DNA of 64,000 nucleotides from Microbulbifer sp. GL-2 (GTDB taxonomy: Bacteria; Pseudomonadota; Gammaproteobacteria; Pseudomonadales; Cellvibrionaceae): positions 1,780,001 through 1,844,000 of the forward strand of contig NZ_AP019807.1 in assembly GCF_007183175.1 (NCBI RefSeq). The letters run 5' to 3'. The notes under the pieces are model-generated. The model was not told where the DNA came from. It did no database searches and saw nothing but the letters and a program-made list of their open reading frames with translations. Numbering within the stretch: position 1 is the stretch's first letter; the number at the start of each line of letters is the position of its first letter. The position numbers and the translations under genes were made by a program. This document shows, one piece after another, positions 38,326-46,922 of this stretch.

Positions 38326-38703
38326 TTACTCTTGTTCACGCAGGAAGCGGTGAATCTGGCGGCGTTGCTTTTTATTGGGGCGTTCACGTTGCATACCGGC
38401 GTTGGCGGCTTGGCGCTCGCTGCGTTCGCGCGCGCGCCTATCGACGCTCTGCTCGGTCTCGCGATACAGGTTGCGGGCGATATCGGCGCCGCGGCGTTGA
38501 TCGGACAGGGCCAAAACCTCGATCTCAACCAGGCCCCAGCCCTGGCGGATACTCAGGGTGGCACCGATGGTAATCTCCTTGCTGGCCTTGATCCGCTGAC
38601 CATCGGCATGCACCTTTCCGCCCTCAATGGCCTGTTTGGCGATACTGCGGGTCTTGAAAAAACGTGCGGCCCAGAGCCACTTGTCGATACGTACTTTTTC
38701 CAT
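38326..38703 (-). CDS. hslR: Ribosome-associated heat-shock protein Hsp15
   Basis: A 125-residue S4-domain protein that binds 50S subunits carrying stalled nascent chains. The S4 RNA-binding fold is clear: EKVRIDKWLWAARFFKTRS followed by AIEGGKVHADGQRIKASKEI. The basic C-terminal tail (RRARERSERQ and NKKQRRQIHR) is typical. It lies 53 bases after yrfG in the same direction, as in E. coli. No sigma-32 promoter could be pinned down. Confidence 0.95.
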   Translation of the reverse strand: MEKVRIDKWLWAARFFKTRSIAKQAIEGGKVHADGQRIKASKEITIGATLSIRQGWGLVEIEVLALSDQRRGADIARNLYRETEQSVDRRARERSERQAANAGMQRERPNKKQRRQIHRFLREQE

Positions 38704-38756
38704 TGAATTCGAAACTTCTACTGAATGCGTTATCAGAGCGCAGTATCACCTGTGGT

Positions 38757-39428
38757 CTAGCTGTGCGGCACCTGACCCAGGGCCATAATCTCGTCGAAAT
38801 GATGGATTGCCGGGAAGTTGGTGATATCTCGCCGTGGACCGCGGCTATCCGGCTGGCGAATACACAGCAGGTGGGTGATGCCATAGTCCTGTGCGGCGGC
38901 CAGTACACTCTGGTTGTCATCTACAAAAAGGGTGCGTTGCGGGTCGAACTCCACCTTTTCTCGCAAGGTATGCCAAAAGCGCTGGCTTTCTTTTGCGTGC
39001 CCATAATCGTGGGAGGAAATGATGCCCTTGAACCAGCGGTCGATGCCGGTGAGTTCCAGCTTGTGGCTGAGCCCGTGACGATGTGCGTTGGTGACCAGGA
39101 AGGTGGGCTTTTGCAGCTGCTGAAGGCCTTGCAGAAAAGCCTCTGTATGGGGGCGCAGGGCGATACGCTCCTCAATTTCCCGCAGTATTGTGAGGATATC
39201 CAGCTCCAGTGTTTCCGCCCAAAAATCCAGGCAGTACCATTCCAGAGTGCCGCGACGCGCGTCGATCTCCCGCTCTAGCTTTTGCTGTGCTTGCTTGGGG
39301 TCCAGGCCATGCACCTGTGCATAACGCCTGGGCAGGTGGTCGAGCCAAAAGTGATTGTCGTAATGCAAATCCAGCAGGGTGCCATCCATATCCAGCAATA
39401 CGGTATCGATACTTCGCCAGTCGAGCAT
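38757..39428 (-). CDS. yrfG: HAD-family GMP/IMP nucleotidase
   Basis: A 223-residue HAD phosphatase. The nucleophile and acid are Asp13 and Asp15 in LLDMDGTLLD. Motif II is FLVTNAHRHG, and motif III/IV are the Lys in HAKES and the Asp pair in FVDDNQ. Sequence and position before hslR match YrfG, which dephosphorylates GMP and IMP. Cytosolic. The gap to hslR is 53 bases. Confidence 0.92.
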   Translation of the reverse strand: MLDWRSIDTVLLDMDGTLLDLHYDNHFWLDHLPRRYAQVHGLDPKQAQQKLEREIDARRGTLEWYCLDFWAETLELDILTILREIEERIALRPHTEAFLQGLQQLQKPTFLVTNAHRHGLSHKLELTGIDRWFKGIISSHDYGHAKESQRFWHTLREKVEFDPQRTLFVDDNQSVLAAAQDYGITHLLCIRQPDSRGPRRDITNFPAIHHFDEIMALGQVPHS

Positions 39429-39504
39429 GGAGCCTGTTTACCTCTTAATAGTGGGGGAAGCCAAAGTGTAGCTGGCCAACGTGTCCCCCCGGTGACGGGC
39501 TCTA

Positions 39505-40167
39505 TTATGCCTGGGCCCGACGGATGCCGTACAGGATCGTGAACTGTGCGCCGTAGTAAGTGAGCATGATCGCCGTATCGGCAAAAGGTAATGGTGCGAT
39601 GAACTTGTTCAGGGCGATCAGCGTGTCGGACAACATGAAAATGAGCGCTCCGCTGAACAGCAGCCCGGATTGCCCGCTGTGCGCAGCGGCCGCCAGGGCC
39701 ATGGCGACGATCGCCAGCAGATATACCAGCACTGCCGGGGCCAGCTCCCCGGTGGCAGGGAGAATCAGGCGTGCCAGCAGCACCGCGGAGAGGATAACCG
39801 GCGCAATACGCAACAGGCTGCGCCGGTTGCGTAAATTGGCGAAGCGCAGGAAGTTTGCTGCGTAGACCAACTGTGCCAGTAGAAAAGCCCCGAGGCCAAA
39901 GACAAACTGGTTGGGGAAATCCATTTCCAGTAATACATCGCCAAGTGCGGAAAAGGCCAGAGCTACCAGGGTCAGGTGACGGGTGAGCCCCTCCAAATGG
40001 CGCAGTGCCATAACGCCGAGTATTGCAATGGGCAGAGCTTTCAGCGAAGCCATCCACAGGCCTTGAATTCCTGCTCCCTCGAGCAGGATAAAAAGGGCAG
40101 CGCCGAGTATGAATGTGGCTGGTGGCAGATATGCGGATTGTGGCAAGGCTGCGGTGTTGGTGGTCAT
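39505..40167 (-). CDS. Lysoplasmalogenase, YhhN/TMEM86 family
   Basis: A 220-residue inner-membrane protein with about eight short hydrophobic segments. It has the family residues in SALGDVLLEM (near 70-80) and in FSGALIFMLSDTLIALNKF (near 165-183), whose Asp residues are thought to be catalytic in TMEM86. Family members hydrolyse the vinyl-ether bond of lysoplasmalogens. Because plasmalogens are rare in aerobic bacteria, the natural substrate here is uncertain. Probably first gene of the yrfG-hslR run, 76 bases upstream. Confidence 0.85.
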   Translation of the reverse strand: MTTNTAALPQSAYLPPATFILGAALFILLEGAGIQGLWMASLKALPIAILGVMALRHLEGLTRHLTLVALAFSALGDVLLEMDFPNQFVFGLGAFLLAQLVYAANFLRFANLRNRRSLLRIAPVILSAVLLARLILPATGELAPAVLVYLLAIVAMALAAAAHSGQSGLLFSGALIFMLSDTLIALNKFIAPLPFADTAIMLTYYGAQFTILYGIRRAQA

Positions 40168-40368
40168 AGCGGTACTCTTATTATTATCTGTTTATCGTTA
40201 TGGGTTGTAACCGTCTGAGGGAATCTAACAGTTTTTTCACGAGTCTTGGATTTTTGTCGGCAGAAACCCGAGGTGCATGTCATCTGGGTTACTATTCGCG
40301 GACAGGAATTTATTGCCCAAGTAGCCCGATTTGAGTGCCGCGGGCGTCATTAACGGAGAGCTTCATCG

Positions 40369-41286
40369 ATGAAGGCAGCCAATATTCTGGAAACCATCGG
40401 CAATACCCCACATGTAAAAATTAACCATATGTTCCGCTCCGATATCGAGGTGTGGATGAAAGTGGAGCGTTTTAATCCGGGCAGCAGCATCAAGGACCGT
40501 ATCGCCCTGGCGATGATTGAGGATGCAGAGCGTCGCGGCACCTTGCAGCCCGGCGGCGTTATCATCGAACCCACCTCAGGCAATACTGGCATTGGACTCG
40601 CCATGGTGGCGGCGGTAAAAGGCTATCGCTTGATCCTGACTATGCCGGAATCCATGTCGCTGGAGCGTCGTCAGGTGATGAAAGCTATGGGCGCTGAGCT
40701 GATCTTAACGCCCAAGGAACAGGGTATGGGAGGGGCTATTGCAAAAGCTGAAGAGCTTCTGTCACAGCATCAGCACAGCTGGATGCCACAGCAATTCTGT
40801 AACCGCGCCAATGCTCAAGTACACCGCAATACCACCGCAAAAGAAATCCTGGAGGATTTCCCTGATGGTTTGGATTACCTGATTACTGGTGTCGGCACCG
40901 GTGGTCACATCACGGGCTGTGGTGAAGTTCTGAAAGAATCCTTCCCCAAGTTACAGGTTTACGCGGTTGAACCGGATAAGTCACCGGTGATCAGTGGTGG
41001 CGTGAAAGGGCTTCATCGCCTGCAGGGAATTGGCGCAGGCTTTATTCCCGAGGTACTTAATACCGAGGTGCTTGACGGCACCGTTCTGGTTAGCGAAGAG
41101 GACAGTTTTGAAATGGCACGCCAGTGCGCGTTAAAAGAGGGGATTTTCGTAGGGATCTCCTCCGGTGCCAGTTTGGCCGCAGTGAAAAAGCGCGAGGGCG
41201 AGTTTGCCCCAGGCAGTCGTGTGCTGGTGTTCAGTTACGACAGCGGTGAACGCTACCTGTCGGTCAAAGATCTTTTTTCCGCCTGA
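40369..41286 (+). CDS. cysK: Cysteine synthase (O-acetylserine sulfhydrylase)
   Basis: A 305-residue PLP enzyme that makes cysteine from O-acetylserine and sulfide. PLP-binding Lys42 is in SSIKDRIA, the substrate loop TSGNTG lies at 69-74, and the PLP phosphate site is GVGTGGHITGCG. The C-terminal GISSGAS motif is intact. It resembles the A type, but the isoform cannot be assigned with certainty. The ribosome site is GGAGAG 11 bases upstream. cysQ follows after 39 bases, so a sulfur-assimilation operon is likely. Confidence 0.95.
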   Translation: MKAANILETIGNTPHVKINHMFRSDIEVWMKVERFNPGSSIKDRIALAMIEDAERRGTLQPGGVIIEPTSGNTGIGLAMVAAVKGYRLILTMPESMSLERRQVMKAMGAELILTPKEQGMGGAIAKAEELLSQHQHSWMPQQFCNRANAQVHRNTTAKEILEDFPDGLDYLITGVGTGGHITGCGEVLKESFPKLQVYAVEPDKSPVISGGVKGLHRLQGIGAGFIPEVLNTEVLDGTVLVSEEDSFEMARQCALKEGIFVGISSGASLAAVKKREGEFAPGSRVLVFSYDSGERYLSVKDLFSA

Positions 41287-41325
41287 ACCCCTCTAAAGGC
41301 GGCCCCTGAGAAATAGGAAGTTTTA

Positions 41326-42165
41326 ATGAACAAGGCTTTATTGGAGCAGGTAATAGAAGTCTGCGAACGCGCTGGTGAGGCGATTCTCGAGGTTTACCAC
41401 AGCAGTGCCGAGCTGGAAGTGGAAACCAAGGCGGATGATTCCCCAGTGACAGCGGCGGACCTGGCCGCGCACAAAATTCTGGCACCGGCCTTAGCGCAGC
41501 TGATTGAAGGCGTGCCGGTATTGTCCGAAGAGCAGGAGGTTCCCTCGTTTACAGAGCGCAGCCAGTGGCAGCGCTACTGGATAGTCGATCCCCTGGATGG
41601 TACCAAGGAGTTTATCCGCCGCACTGGGGAGTTTACGGTAAATGTAGCGCTGATTGAAAATAGCGAGCCGGTTTTGGGTGTGGTACATGTGCCGGTGCTG
41701 GGTATTACCTATGCCGGTTGCAAGGGCAATGGCGCTTTCAAACGCACAGCGTCCGGTGAAACAAAAATCCATGTACGTTCACTGAAACCACGCTTGGAGG
41801 CAGGCGAAGCAGTTGAGTTGGTTGCCAGTCGCAGCCACGGTGCTGGGGCGGTGGACCAGTTGGTGGAACGTATCGAAACCAAGCTGGGTGCTGTGGTCTG
41901 TAAAAATATGGGTAGCTCACTGAAGTTGTGCCTGGTAGCGGAGGGCGCTGCCGATCTCTATCCGCGTCTGGCACCTACTTGTGAATGGGATACCGCAGCG
42001 GCGCAAGCAGTGGTCGAGGCAGCAGGCGGCACAGTGATTGACGACCAGTTGCAGCTGTTGCGCTACAACAGTAAGGATTCTCTGTTGAATCCGTATTTTT
42101 ATGTGATTGGTGATACATCTTTTGATTGGCAGGCATTGCTCGTCAGTGAATCTCCTGTGAACTAA
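41326..42165 (+). CDS. cysQ: 3'(2'),5'-bisphosphate nucleotidase CysQ
   Basis: A 279-residue Mg-dependent, Li-sensitive phosphatase that removes the 3'-phosphate of PAP produced in sulfate assimilation. Metal-binding motifs of the inositol monophosphatase fold are seen: DSPVTAADLAAH, SEEQ, the signature IVDPLDGTKEF, and CEWDTAAAQAVVEAAGG near the C-terminus. AGGAAG lies five bases before the ATG. Pairing with cysK fits removal of PAP that would inhibit the pathway. Confidence 0.96.
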   Translation: MNKALLEQVIEVCERAGEAILEVYHSSAELEVETKADDSPVTAADLAAHKILAPALAQLIEGVPVLSEEQEVPSFTERSQWQRYWIVDPLDGTKEFIRRTGEFTVNVALIENSEPVLGVVHVPVLGITYAGCKGNGAFKRTASGETKIHVRSLKPRLEAGEAVELVASRSHGAGAVDQLVERIETKLGAVVCKNMGSSLKLCLVAEGAADLYPRLAPTCEWDTAAAQAVVEAAGGTVIDDQLQLLRYNSKDSLLNPYFYVIGDTSFDWQALLVSESPVN

Positions 42166-42175
42166 GATTTCATTG

Positions 42176-42198
42176 CCCCCGCCGCTCATTGGCGGGGG
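42176..42198 (+). terminator. Hairpin after cysQ
   Basis: CCCCCGCC and GGCGGGGG form a perfect 8-bp stem with a 7-base loop 11 bases after the cysQ stop. No T-tract follows, so it may be a weak terminator or mRNA 3'-end stabiliser. Confidence 0.5.
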
Positions 42199-42249
42199 AG
42201 TTCACCTTTATGTCGATGTGCATACACGCAATAACAACAGGTCGGCACC

Positions 42250-42453
42250 ATGTCCAGCCCGGTAAAATCGGGTGATACCCGAATCAGTGAAATACGCTGC
42301 CTGCGCCGGCAACTGGAGCAGGAAATTGACTGGTTGCAGCGCAGAACAGAAACACTGGATGATGGACCTTCAGAAAATGAGGCCCTATTAAAGCGCACCT
42401 ATAACGGCATGATTTTTTCCCGCCGAGCGTTACTGGGGAGAATGCCGCGTTGA
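42250..42453 (+). CDS. Small helical protein of unknown function
   Basis: A 67-residue frame whose product is mostly charged helix (ISEIRCLRRQLEQEIDWLQR, then LKRTYNGMIFSRRALLGRM). Its composition is coding-like and it follows the cysQ hairpin. The upstream CAGG is only a modest ribosome site. No family recognised. It could be a small nucleic-acid- or protein-binding protein. Confidence 0.5.
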   Translation: MSSPVKSGDTRISEIRCLRRQLEQEIDWLQRRTETLDDGPSENEALLKRTYNGMIFSRRALLGRMPR

Positions 42454-42790
42454 ATATCGAGTCTTTATAAATTAAGAAAGCCCGGATAATTAAATATCCG
42501 TACTTTTCGTTAGGCAATATTTCACGATTTACTTCCCGTTCTAACTTCTGCCGGCAGTCATCAAAAAATACCTGATAGATTTTCAGTAATTTATTTTATC
42601 TATGTTGTCTGACATTTTTGACAGGTTAATGTGGTGAAATTAATTGCTCGGCGGATTGAATTTTTGAACCAAAAGAAATCTCCTGAAATTCTCTTTTATC
42701 TGGAAATTGTTGATTTTCATTACCAAAAAAACTCCACGTAATTGAAATCCGTCTACGCTTTGGAAAGTCAAAGCATAAGAGTATTTTCCA
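42454..42790. other. AT-rich spacer before the HicB-like gene
   Basis: About 340 bases without a supportable gene. A hairpin CGGATA / TATCCG at 42483-42500 followed by TACTTTT could end transcription from the left. No HicA-like toxin frame is visible here in front of the HicB-like gene. Confidence 0.5.
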
Positions 42791-43048
42791 ATGCGCTACC
42801 CGGTTGTGCTTCACAATATTGAATACGCCGGCTTTGGTGCCATAGCACCGGACCTGCCGCATTGTCATTGCTATGCCGAAACCCTTGATGGTGCTTTGCA
42901 GAAAATGGCAGAAACCATATTCCAACGGCTGGAGGAACTGCGTCGAGATGGGGAACCTATGCCCAGCCCCCAGGAAGTGGACAGCCTGAAGGAAAATCCG
43001 GCCTTCGCTGGTGGTATATGGGCCATTATCGATGTGGAGAGTATTTAG
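42791..43048 (+). CDS. HicB-like protein (UPF0150), no HicA partner
   Basis: An 85-residue protein with the HicB partial RNase-H-like fold: MRYPVVLHNIEYAGFGAIAPDLPHCHCYAETLDGAL (seen as the motifs GAIAPDLPHCHCYAETLDGA) and a helix AETIFQRLEELRRDGEPMPSP. The C-terminal DNA-binding domain of true HicB antitoxins is absent. No hicA gene lies on either side. It may be an orphan antitoxin-like protein with another role. The next gene starts 43 bases later. Confidence 0.75.
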   Translation: MRYPVVLHNIEYAGFGAIAPDLPHCHCYAETLDGALQKMAETIFQRLEELRRDGEPMPSPQEVDSLKENPAFAGGIWAIIDVESI

Positions 43049-43091
43049 GTTGCTCGCTTGTGCAGGGAGTTGCTTTACAAGGATGGTTGTA

Positions 43092-43721
43092 ATGAGAATA
43101 GTTCTGTATTTACTGGCCCTGTTGCTAGCTCCGGTAGCCAGTGCGGTGGAGTGGAACAACCCCTTCGATGGAATAGAGTCGGGTGAATACCGGGTTATAG
43201 GCACCTTGGGCCTGGGATCTGGAAAGCTGCAGCTCAACAATAGACGGGATTTCTTTGGATATGCCAGTGTTGGCATTACCCCCGCGGTGGGGGTGTGGCA
43301 AGTGGAATTACGAGGCTCACGCTTTGATGACAGCCGTGTAGAAATCAATCAGGTCGGTCTCAATTTCAAGGTTGATTTCACCCTTAACTGTTATGTGCAC
43401 TGTCTTTACTGGATGGCAGGTTGGAATTATGCGGATATTGACCTGAATGATGTGCGTAAATATGGTTACTGGTATCACCACAAGGACAAGTGGCACTATG
43501 GAGACCAGTATGATAATTGGTACTACGATGGCTATTACTATCATGTTATCGACGCCAATGGCAGTGACACCTTCTGGAACCTGGGGGTGGGCTATCGGTT
43601 TATGTGGACCCCCGATTTCGATACCTCAATCGAATACAACTATAACGACATTGGATCTATATACAGGGTGAACCTGGGGCACCTAAGAACGTTGACCTTA
43701 AATTTTTCCTATCGATTTTAA
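43092..43721 (+). CDS. Small outer-membrane beta-barrel protein with an aromatic-rich loop
   Basis: A 209-residue protein. MRIVLYLLALLLAPVASA is a signal peptide. The rest alternates as beta strands and ends in SYRF, with the C-terminal Phe of outer-membrane barrels. The size fits an 8-strand barrel. Residues 124-151 (starting KYGYWYHHKDKWHYGDQY) are extremely rich in Tyr, Trp and His and probably form a surface loop. A Cys pair lies at 100 and 104. ATG 43092 has AAGGA at 43079-43083; an earlier in-frame start at 43011 overlaps the HicB-like gene. Function unknown. Confidence 0.75.
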   Translation: MRIVLYLLALLLAPVASAVEWNNPFDGIESGEYRVIGTLGLGSGKLQLNNRRDFFGYASVGITPAVGVWQVELRGSRFDDSRVEINQVGLNFKVDFTLNCYVHCLYWMAGWNYADIDLNDVRKYGYWYHHKDKWHYGDQYDNWYYDGYYYHVIDANGSDTFWNLGVGYRFMWTPDFDTSIEYNYNDIGSIYRVNLGHLRTLTLNFSYRF

Positions 43722-43839
43722 TAGGGAGTTTTTTGCCAGCCAGTCAATAGGTGAAATTGGTTACCCTCCCCTCTTCATCAGTATGAAATCACATCAATGG
43801 GCGCCCTCACCGAGGACGCGCGCATGTAATTTTTTCCTT

Positions 43840-43868
43840 GAAAAATATGGGGCTCTGGAGAGCCCCAA
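43840..43868 (-). terminator. Terminator after the copper receptor gene
   Basis: GGGGCTCT and AGAGCCCC form an 8-bp stem with a very short loop; on the minus strand it is followed by ATATTTTT. It lies just after the receptor stop at 43872. Confidence 0.85.
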
Positions 43869-43871
43869 GTA

Positions 43872-46064
43872 CTAGATGCGGTAGACTGCTTTCAGCCAAA
43901 AAGTGCGCCCCGGCTCATTGACCCTTGTGATTTGGGGGAAGTTGGGGATTTCCGCTCCCGCGCGGCTGACATGCTCTGCGTAAGTTTCATCCAGCAGGTT
44001 GTCTATACCGGTAGTGACGAGCAGGGCTTGGCTGGGGCGCCAGCCTGCGTTGATGGAGAGCACATCGGCAGAACTCGTGGGGCCGAAATCCTGACCGATA
44101 ATATTGCCTTTGCCAATATCTACGCGATCCTGGCTGGCAATTGCCCGCCACAATACCCCGGCAGACCACTGGAGTTGCTCGTAATGGAGTCCCAGGCGTG
44201 ATTCCAGAGGTGGAAGCTGGGCCAGGGTAGTATTGTCGGTGTCATTCGCACCACGTACTGATGTCAGGGTGAATTGCGTACGCCAGTTTTCACTTAACTG
44301 GTAACTGGCATCGAATTCCATTCCCCAGGTGCGTGCCTGCACATTGCGCGCTACTGCAGTAGTGCGAGTATCTGTGGCCGTCCCCATATCCATACCACTG
44401 TCCATAGAGAGCATGGTGCTCATGCCCGTCGTGACAGCCGCCTTCTGGTAGTCATTTTGTACTAATAGGTAGTTGCGGATATCGCTGGCAAAGGCAGAAA
44501 TGCTGGTGGAAAGTTTCTCACTGCGGTAAATATATCCGATATCCAGCTGGGTAGTTTTTTCCGGCTCAATATCGAGTGCACTGTAGGAGTCCTCCCCTTC
44601 ACGAGCGAACACTTCCCAGTAATCGGGGAAGCGCTCACTGTAACCCAGTCCGGCATAAATAGTCGCCGATATACCGACAGTGTGTTGTAGGGCTCGCTCA
44701 TAGCGCAGAAAGCCGCTAGGCAGGGTTTCTGTGCGCCTTTCTCCCGCGGTCGGGTTGATTACTATAGACATCATGGTTAAGGCGATGTTGTCGCGCAGAT
44801 CGCGCACTTCCCACTCGTCCAGCCTGGCTCCGGTTATCCAGCGCTGGTTGGGAACAAGCTGCCAACTCGCTTCGGAAAAAATACCCAGCTGGGAGAACTC
44901 GGCATCCGCATTCCTTTCCAGCTGACGGTAGTCGACTATCGTCTGATTCATACTCATACGACTCGTATGGCGATTCTCACGAGCGTCCAGTCCGGTGGTC
45001 AACTCGATATTTTCCAAGGGAGTAAACAGCAGGCTCAGCTTGGCTCCAAAAGTCTCACTGTCGAGGTTCATGGCGGTGGGGTTGGCAGACATGCCAGAAG
45101 GCTCACGTAAGCTGTAGTTATCCATGACGTGATCGATGTAATTAAAGTAGCCCTGAACTTCAACGGTGTTCAACAGCTCGCCAATGTTGCTGCGAACATA
45201 TTTAGCTTTGTAGCTCTCTCGTGCGAATTTACTGCCATCTACACCACGATCTGCATAAGCTGCCTCACCATCGCTGAAAGTACTATCGAATTCCAGGCGG
45301 GTATCATCATCTGGCGTCCATGCCAGGTTTACCTTGCCACTCCAGCGTTCATAATTGGAGTGTACCTTGTTGCCATCGCCATCTTCATAATCGTCAGCAG
45401 AAGCTGAAGTGGTGGAACTGCGCAGTGAAAACTGTGGGGTTTTGTAAGATATATCGAATAGTCCATCCGTGCGCTCCGCACTACCAGCGAGCAAGCTCGC
45501 GTGCATATCCCACTCGTTTTCTGTTGGGCGTTCCTGCAGCTGTTTAAATAGCACTATACCGGCCGAGTGGCCGGGACCATGCAAGACCGTTTGTGGGCCC
45601 TTGATCACTTCGATTTCATCGAGACTCTCAGGAAATATATAGGCGGTAGGCGGGTCCATACGGCCGGGGCAGCCTCCCATAATGGATTCACCATCCAATA
45701 ACATCCCCAGTCGCGATCCCCCCATACCGCGTAGCAAGGGGTCGCCACTGGTGCCGCCTTTACGGACTACGGTAAATCCGGGAATGGTTTTCAGATAATC
45801 GGCACCGTCGTTCGCTGGCAGTGGTTGGCGTGGTTTTTTGGGATCTGTTAGCAGGTTTAGAGGTAGCTCGGTTTTTACCCCGGTAACCACCATTTGTTCC
45901 ATCTCCCTGTCTTGGCCATCTATAGCAGTACTGGCAAACAGGCTGGCGGGATAGGCGCAGCTGGCAATAATTGCGAAGCTGAGCGGTGAGGGCAGATGGA
46001 ATCTACCGGATAATTTTTCAAGGTGATTTTCCCTGGTGGATTTAGCTTTAACCATTTCTTGCAT
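43872..46064 (-). CDS. TonB-dependent copper receptor (OprC/NosA-like)
   Basis: A 730-residue outer-membrane receptor. N-terminal signal region to about residue 46, TonB box-like MEQMVVTGVKT, then the plug with the copper-receptor signature KGGTSGDPLLRGMGGSRLGM and GGCPGRMDPPTAYIFPES, followed by GPQTVLHGPGHSAG. The 22-strand barrel follows, with Met/His-rich stretches such as MSTMLSMDSGMDMG. OprC takes up copper at the outer membrane. A His-rich DUF2946 gene lies upstream on the same strand, a pairing common with this receptor type. The C-terminus is YRI rather than the usual Phe. Confidence 0.93.
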   Translation of the reverse strand: MQEMVKAKSTRENHLEKLSGRFHLPSPLSFAIIASCAYPASLFASTAIDGQDREMEQMVVTGVKTELPLNLLTDPKKPRQPLPANDGADYLKTIPGFTVVRKGGTSGDPLLRGMGGSRLGMLLDGESIMGGCPGRMDPPTAYIFPESLDEIEVIKGPQTVLHGPGHSAGIVLFKQLQERPTENEWDMHASLLAGSAERTDGLFDISYKTPQFSLRSSTTSASADDYEDGDGNKVHSNYERWSGKVNLAWTPDDDTRLEFDSTFSDGEAAYADRGVDGSKFARESYKAKYVRSNIGELLNTVEVQGYFNYIDHVMDNYSLREPSGMSANPTAMNLDSETFGAKLSLLFTPLENIELTTGLDARENRHTSRMSMNQTIVDYRQLERNADAEFSQLGIFSEASWQLVPNQRWITGARLDEWEVRDLRDNIALTMMSIVINPTAGERRTETLPSGFLRYERALQHTVGISATIYAGLGYSERFPDYWEVFAREGEDSYSALDIEPEKTTQLDIGYIYRSEKLSTSISAFASDIRNYLLVQNDYQKAAVTTGMSTMLSMDSGMDMGTATDTRTTAVARNVQARTWGMEFDASYQLSENWRTQFTLTSVRGANDTDNTTLAQLPPLESRLGLHYEQLQWSAGVLWRAIASQDRVDIGKGNIIGQDFGPTSSADVLSINAGWRPSQALLVTTGIDNLLDETYAEHVSRAGAEIPNFPQITRVNEPGRTFWLKAVYRI

Positions 46065-46285
46065 AGTGACTTATCCGTTATCGGGCTGCGCAATGGGCAC
46101 AGGCATACGTGCACCCCAGGGTTCCGGGGTGAACGTCGGTTTCTCCCTGCTGGCAATTGGGTCCAGCTGGAACTCTTGTTTTTTCCGAGGCGGTGAGTGC
46201 GTGCATAGACCGGCCCTGCTTGATCACAAACAGTTGACACGAATCGGGAGACGAAATCCCAAGCCTCAAGAACTTACAGCATCAT

Positions 46286-46303
46286 TTGCAGGTAAACCTG
46301 CAA
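46286..46303. promoter_or_regulatory. 18-bp palindrome between the DUF2946 and copper receptor genes
   Basis: TTGCAGGT-AA-ACCTGCAA has perfect 8-base arms around AA. It lies eight bases past the DUF2946 stop, about 220 bases before the receptor ATG. It could be an operator for a metal regulator or a small mRNA hairpin. It does not fit the CueR, Fur or Zur consensus that I know. Confidence 0.45.
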
Positions 46304-46311
46304 TAAATGAA

Positions 46312-46755
46312 TTAGCCAGGAGGGGCACGGATAAGGGGGAGAGTGTAGGAACTGGACAGGGCCAGGTTGAAGCTGGGGGGCAGGGCAAGCAAAGTTGCCC
46401 CTTCGATAAATAAATCCAACTCCGTTGCGGGAGCACTGGCAACACTGGCAGCGGCAGAGAAATTACAGTGATTATCGGCAAAGGAATGGGCGGTCAGCGC
46501 ATCGTGATTATGCCCATCTGCGTGATTCGCATGGTGATCGTGATGATGCCCTTGTGGTGGAGTGGCTAGTGCATTTAATAAAAGGGCACTGCGACTGTCT
46601 CCATGGCACAGACCATAAGGGGTGCCTGCGGTAAACGCAGCCGGCATAAACCCGGCGGGTACCAGGCCACGTGCGCTGAGAAACACCAATAAAAGCAGCA
46701 GCGCTTGCCATCGTGACAGGCGCGGACAGTTATTCAGGGTGCTTTTGCGGCTCAT
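46312..46755 (-). CDS. DUF2946 family His-rich protein linked to copper uptake
   Basis: A protein of about 147 residues from ATG 46755, with an N-terminal hydrophobic segment WQALLLLLVFLSARGLVPAG (signal or anchor). The His-rich stretch GHHHDHHANHADGHNHD could bind copper or zinc. A late hydrophobic segment with LALPPSFNLAL and C-terminal PLIRAPPG match the DUF2946 pattern, whose members are found beside copper receptors. A TTG start 19 codons earlier (46812) is possible; neither start has a strong ribosome site. Confidence 0.78.
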   Translation of the reverse strand: MSRKSTLNNCPRLSRWQALLLLLVFLSARGLVPAGFMPAAFTAGTPYGLCHGDSRSALLLNALATPPQGHHHDHHANHADGHNHDALTAHSFADNHCNFSAAASVASAPATELDLFIEGATLLALPPSFNLALSSSYTLPLIRAPPG

Positions 46756-46922
46756 AAATAGGGAGTCTTTGGTTTGCCGGGAAGCGCTTATTTTCCCGGC
46801 GAGATGTAGCAACAGGTTACCTTTCGAAAGGGGAAAGTGCTACTGCCGGGCCAATAAATTTACCGCTGTTGATACCTTCAATTCTTGATGTTTATCAGTT
46901 TACGGAAATATTTTTTAATAAA

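Noticed and set aside
40168..40368. CysB site or defined sigma-70 promoter for cysK
   Set aside because: A TACTAT at 40290 resembles a -10 element, but no matching -35 or CysB motif could be supported.
45920..46240. Minus-strand frame of 106 residues at the start of the copper receptor gene
   Set aside because: It runs out of frame into the receptor's signal region and has no recognisable motif; the interval is better explained by the receptor start and its upstream region.
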